Shown here: one piece after another, positions 63,467-64,000 of the stretch
Layout of the letters: each line of letters begins with the position of its first letter
Numbering within the stretch: position 1 is the first letter of the stretch
From: Azospirillum isscasi
GTDB taxonomy: Bacteria; Pseudomonadota; Alphaproteobacteria; Azospirillales; Azospirillaceae
Assembly (NCBI RefSeq): GCF_030849505.1
Contig: NZ_JAUJFI010000001.1
Span: 101,900 to 165,899 of the forward strand
Direction of reading: 5' to 3'
DNA: 64,000 nt
Made by a program: the position numbers and the translations under genes
The notes under the pieces: generated by a model
The model's database searches: none
What the model was told of the DNA's origin: nothing
What the model saw: only the letters and a program-made list of their open reading frames with translations

Positions 63467-64000
63467 TCAGCCGCGGCGGGGCTGCCACCAGCGGGCCAGG
63501 AAGCCCAGCCCGGCGAAGCGCACGACGTGGTGGGTGCCGACGAAGGCGGTGTCGAGGCCGAGCACGAAGGCCACGATGGTCATCGCCTCCACCCCGCCCG
63601 GCGCGTAGGCGAGCCAGAGCTGGCCGAAGGGAAGCCCCAGCCCCCACGCGCCCACCCAGGCGAACGCCGAGGAGAGGGCGAGCGCCAAAGCCACGCTTTC
63701 CAGCGACGGGCGCAGCGCCGCCCGCAGGGACGCCAGCGAGACCCCGCCGAAACGCGACCCGATCAGTCCCCCCGTCACCACGAAGCCCGCGTTCAGCAGC
63801 CAGCCCGGCAACCGGTGATCCACGAGGCCGGAGCCATGCAGCAGCGCGCTCGCCAGCATGGCGCCCAGCAGAACGCCGCCGGGCACGCGCAGCCGCTGGA
63901 ACAGCAGGCCCGACAGGGCGCTGCCGGCGACCAGCAGGGCCATCTCGGGCAAGGCGCCCGCCGGGTCGGACGGGGCAGGGCGGGGCGGCAGGCCGGGCGC
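63467..64000 (-). CDS. AbrB family membrane protein, C-terminal half (cut by window end)
   Basis: At least 177 residues visible, open to the window edge with no stop codon. Four or five membrane segments; RVPGGVLLGAMLASALLH, NAGFVVTGGLIGSRFG, LAYAPGGVEAMTIVAFVLGLDTAFVGTHHVVRF match the second AbrB duplication domain. Full-length proteins have about 350 residues in two such halves, so the N-terminal half lies outside. Members were once labelled ammonia monooxygenase or regulators of aidB; the real role is unclear. It converges on the HTH-protein gene. Confidence 0.85.
   Translation of the reverse strand, partial: APGLPPRPAPSDPAGALPEMALLVAGSALSGLLFQRLRVPGGVLLGAMLASALLHGSGLVDHRLPGWLLNAGFVVTGGLIGSRFGGVSLASLRAALRPSLESVALALALSSAFAWVGAWGLGLPFGQLWLAYAPGGVEAMTIVAFVLGLDTAFVGTHHVVRFAGLGFLARWWQPRRG

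Overview
The window is high-GC, densely coded DNA that reads as an Azospirillum-type alphaproteobacterium (Rhodospirillales). This is inferred from base composition, from the combination of systems, and from a ParA/ParB partition pair that suggests a secondary replicon (chromid or megaplasmid). I ran no database search; family names come from recognised motifs and overall protein resemblance.

Layout. 1-8.6 kb: an RpiR-type regulator, a small membrane protein, an alpha/beta-hydrolase lipoprotein, a glycine-zipper lipoprotein, a Rap1a/Tai-like secreted protein, an AI-2E family transporter, a DUF4112 protein, and a PNPOx-like flavoprotein divergent from a MocR-type PLP regulator. 9-13.7 kb: the three-gene osmoprotectant operon for N-acetylglutaminylglutamine amide (asnO, ngg, M42 peptidase). 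13.7-19.3 kb: hutG-hutF-IclR regulator, divergent from a polar amino-acid ABC transporter, with two matching palindromes in the shared control region. 19.4-21.8 kb: an MFS transporter and a RecD-like helicase. 21.9-26.9 kb: tetrathionate reductase ttrBCA. 27-28.9 kb: a class A beta-lactamase divergent from an AmpR-type regulator. 28.9-35 kb: an aldo/keto reductase, a chemoreceptor, a palindromic repeat element, an SbmA/BacA-like transporter and an HPP-CBS membrane protein behind a near-perfect SoxR-type promoter.

35-59.6 kb is a large iron-acquisition region: two small membrane proteins with a PepSY ferrisiderophore-reductase-like protein, a TonB-dependent receptor, an EntS-type exporter coupled to an RND efflux pair, then entC-entE-entB-entA, a short MbtH-like gene, a two-module DhbF-like NRPS (C-A-PCP-C-A-PCP-TE), and a lipoprotein esterase of the Fes/IroE type. 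Fur-box-like sites precede three transcription units. The second adenylation domain reads as serine-specific. The first carries acidic pocket residues that suggest a basic amino acid. With no epimerase domain, the expected product is a 2,3-dihydroxybenzoyl-(L-basic)-L-Ser catecholate, probably oligomerised or cyclised by the TE. The RND permease gene is bracketed by two 178-bp inverted copies of a hairpin-rich repeat.

59.6-64 kb: parA-parB flanked on both sides by an identical 18-bp palindrome (candidate parS), an M48 metalloprotease lipoprotein, an HTH protein with an acidic repeat tail, and the C-terminal half of an AbrB-family membrane protein cut by the window end.
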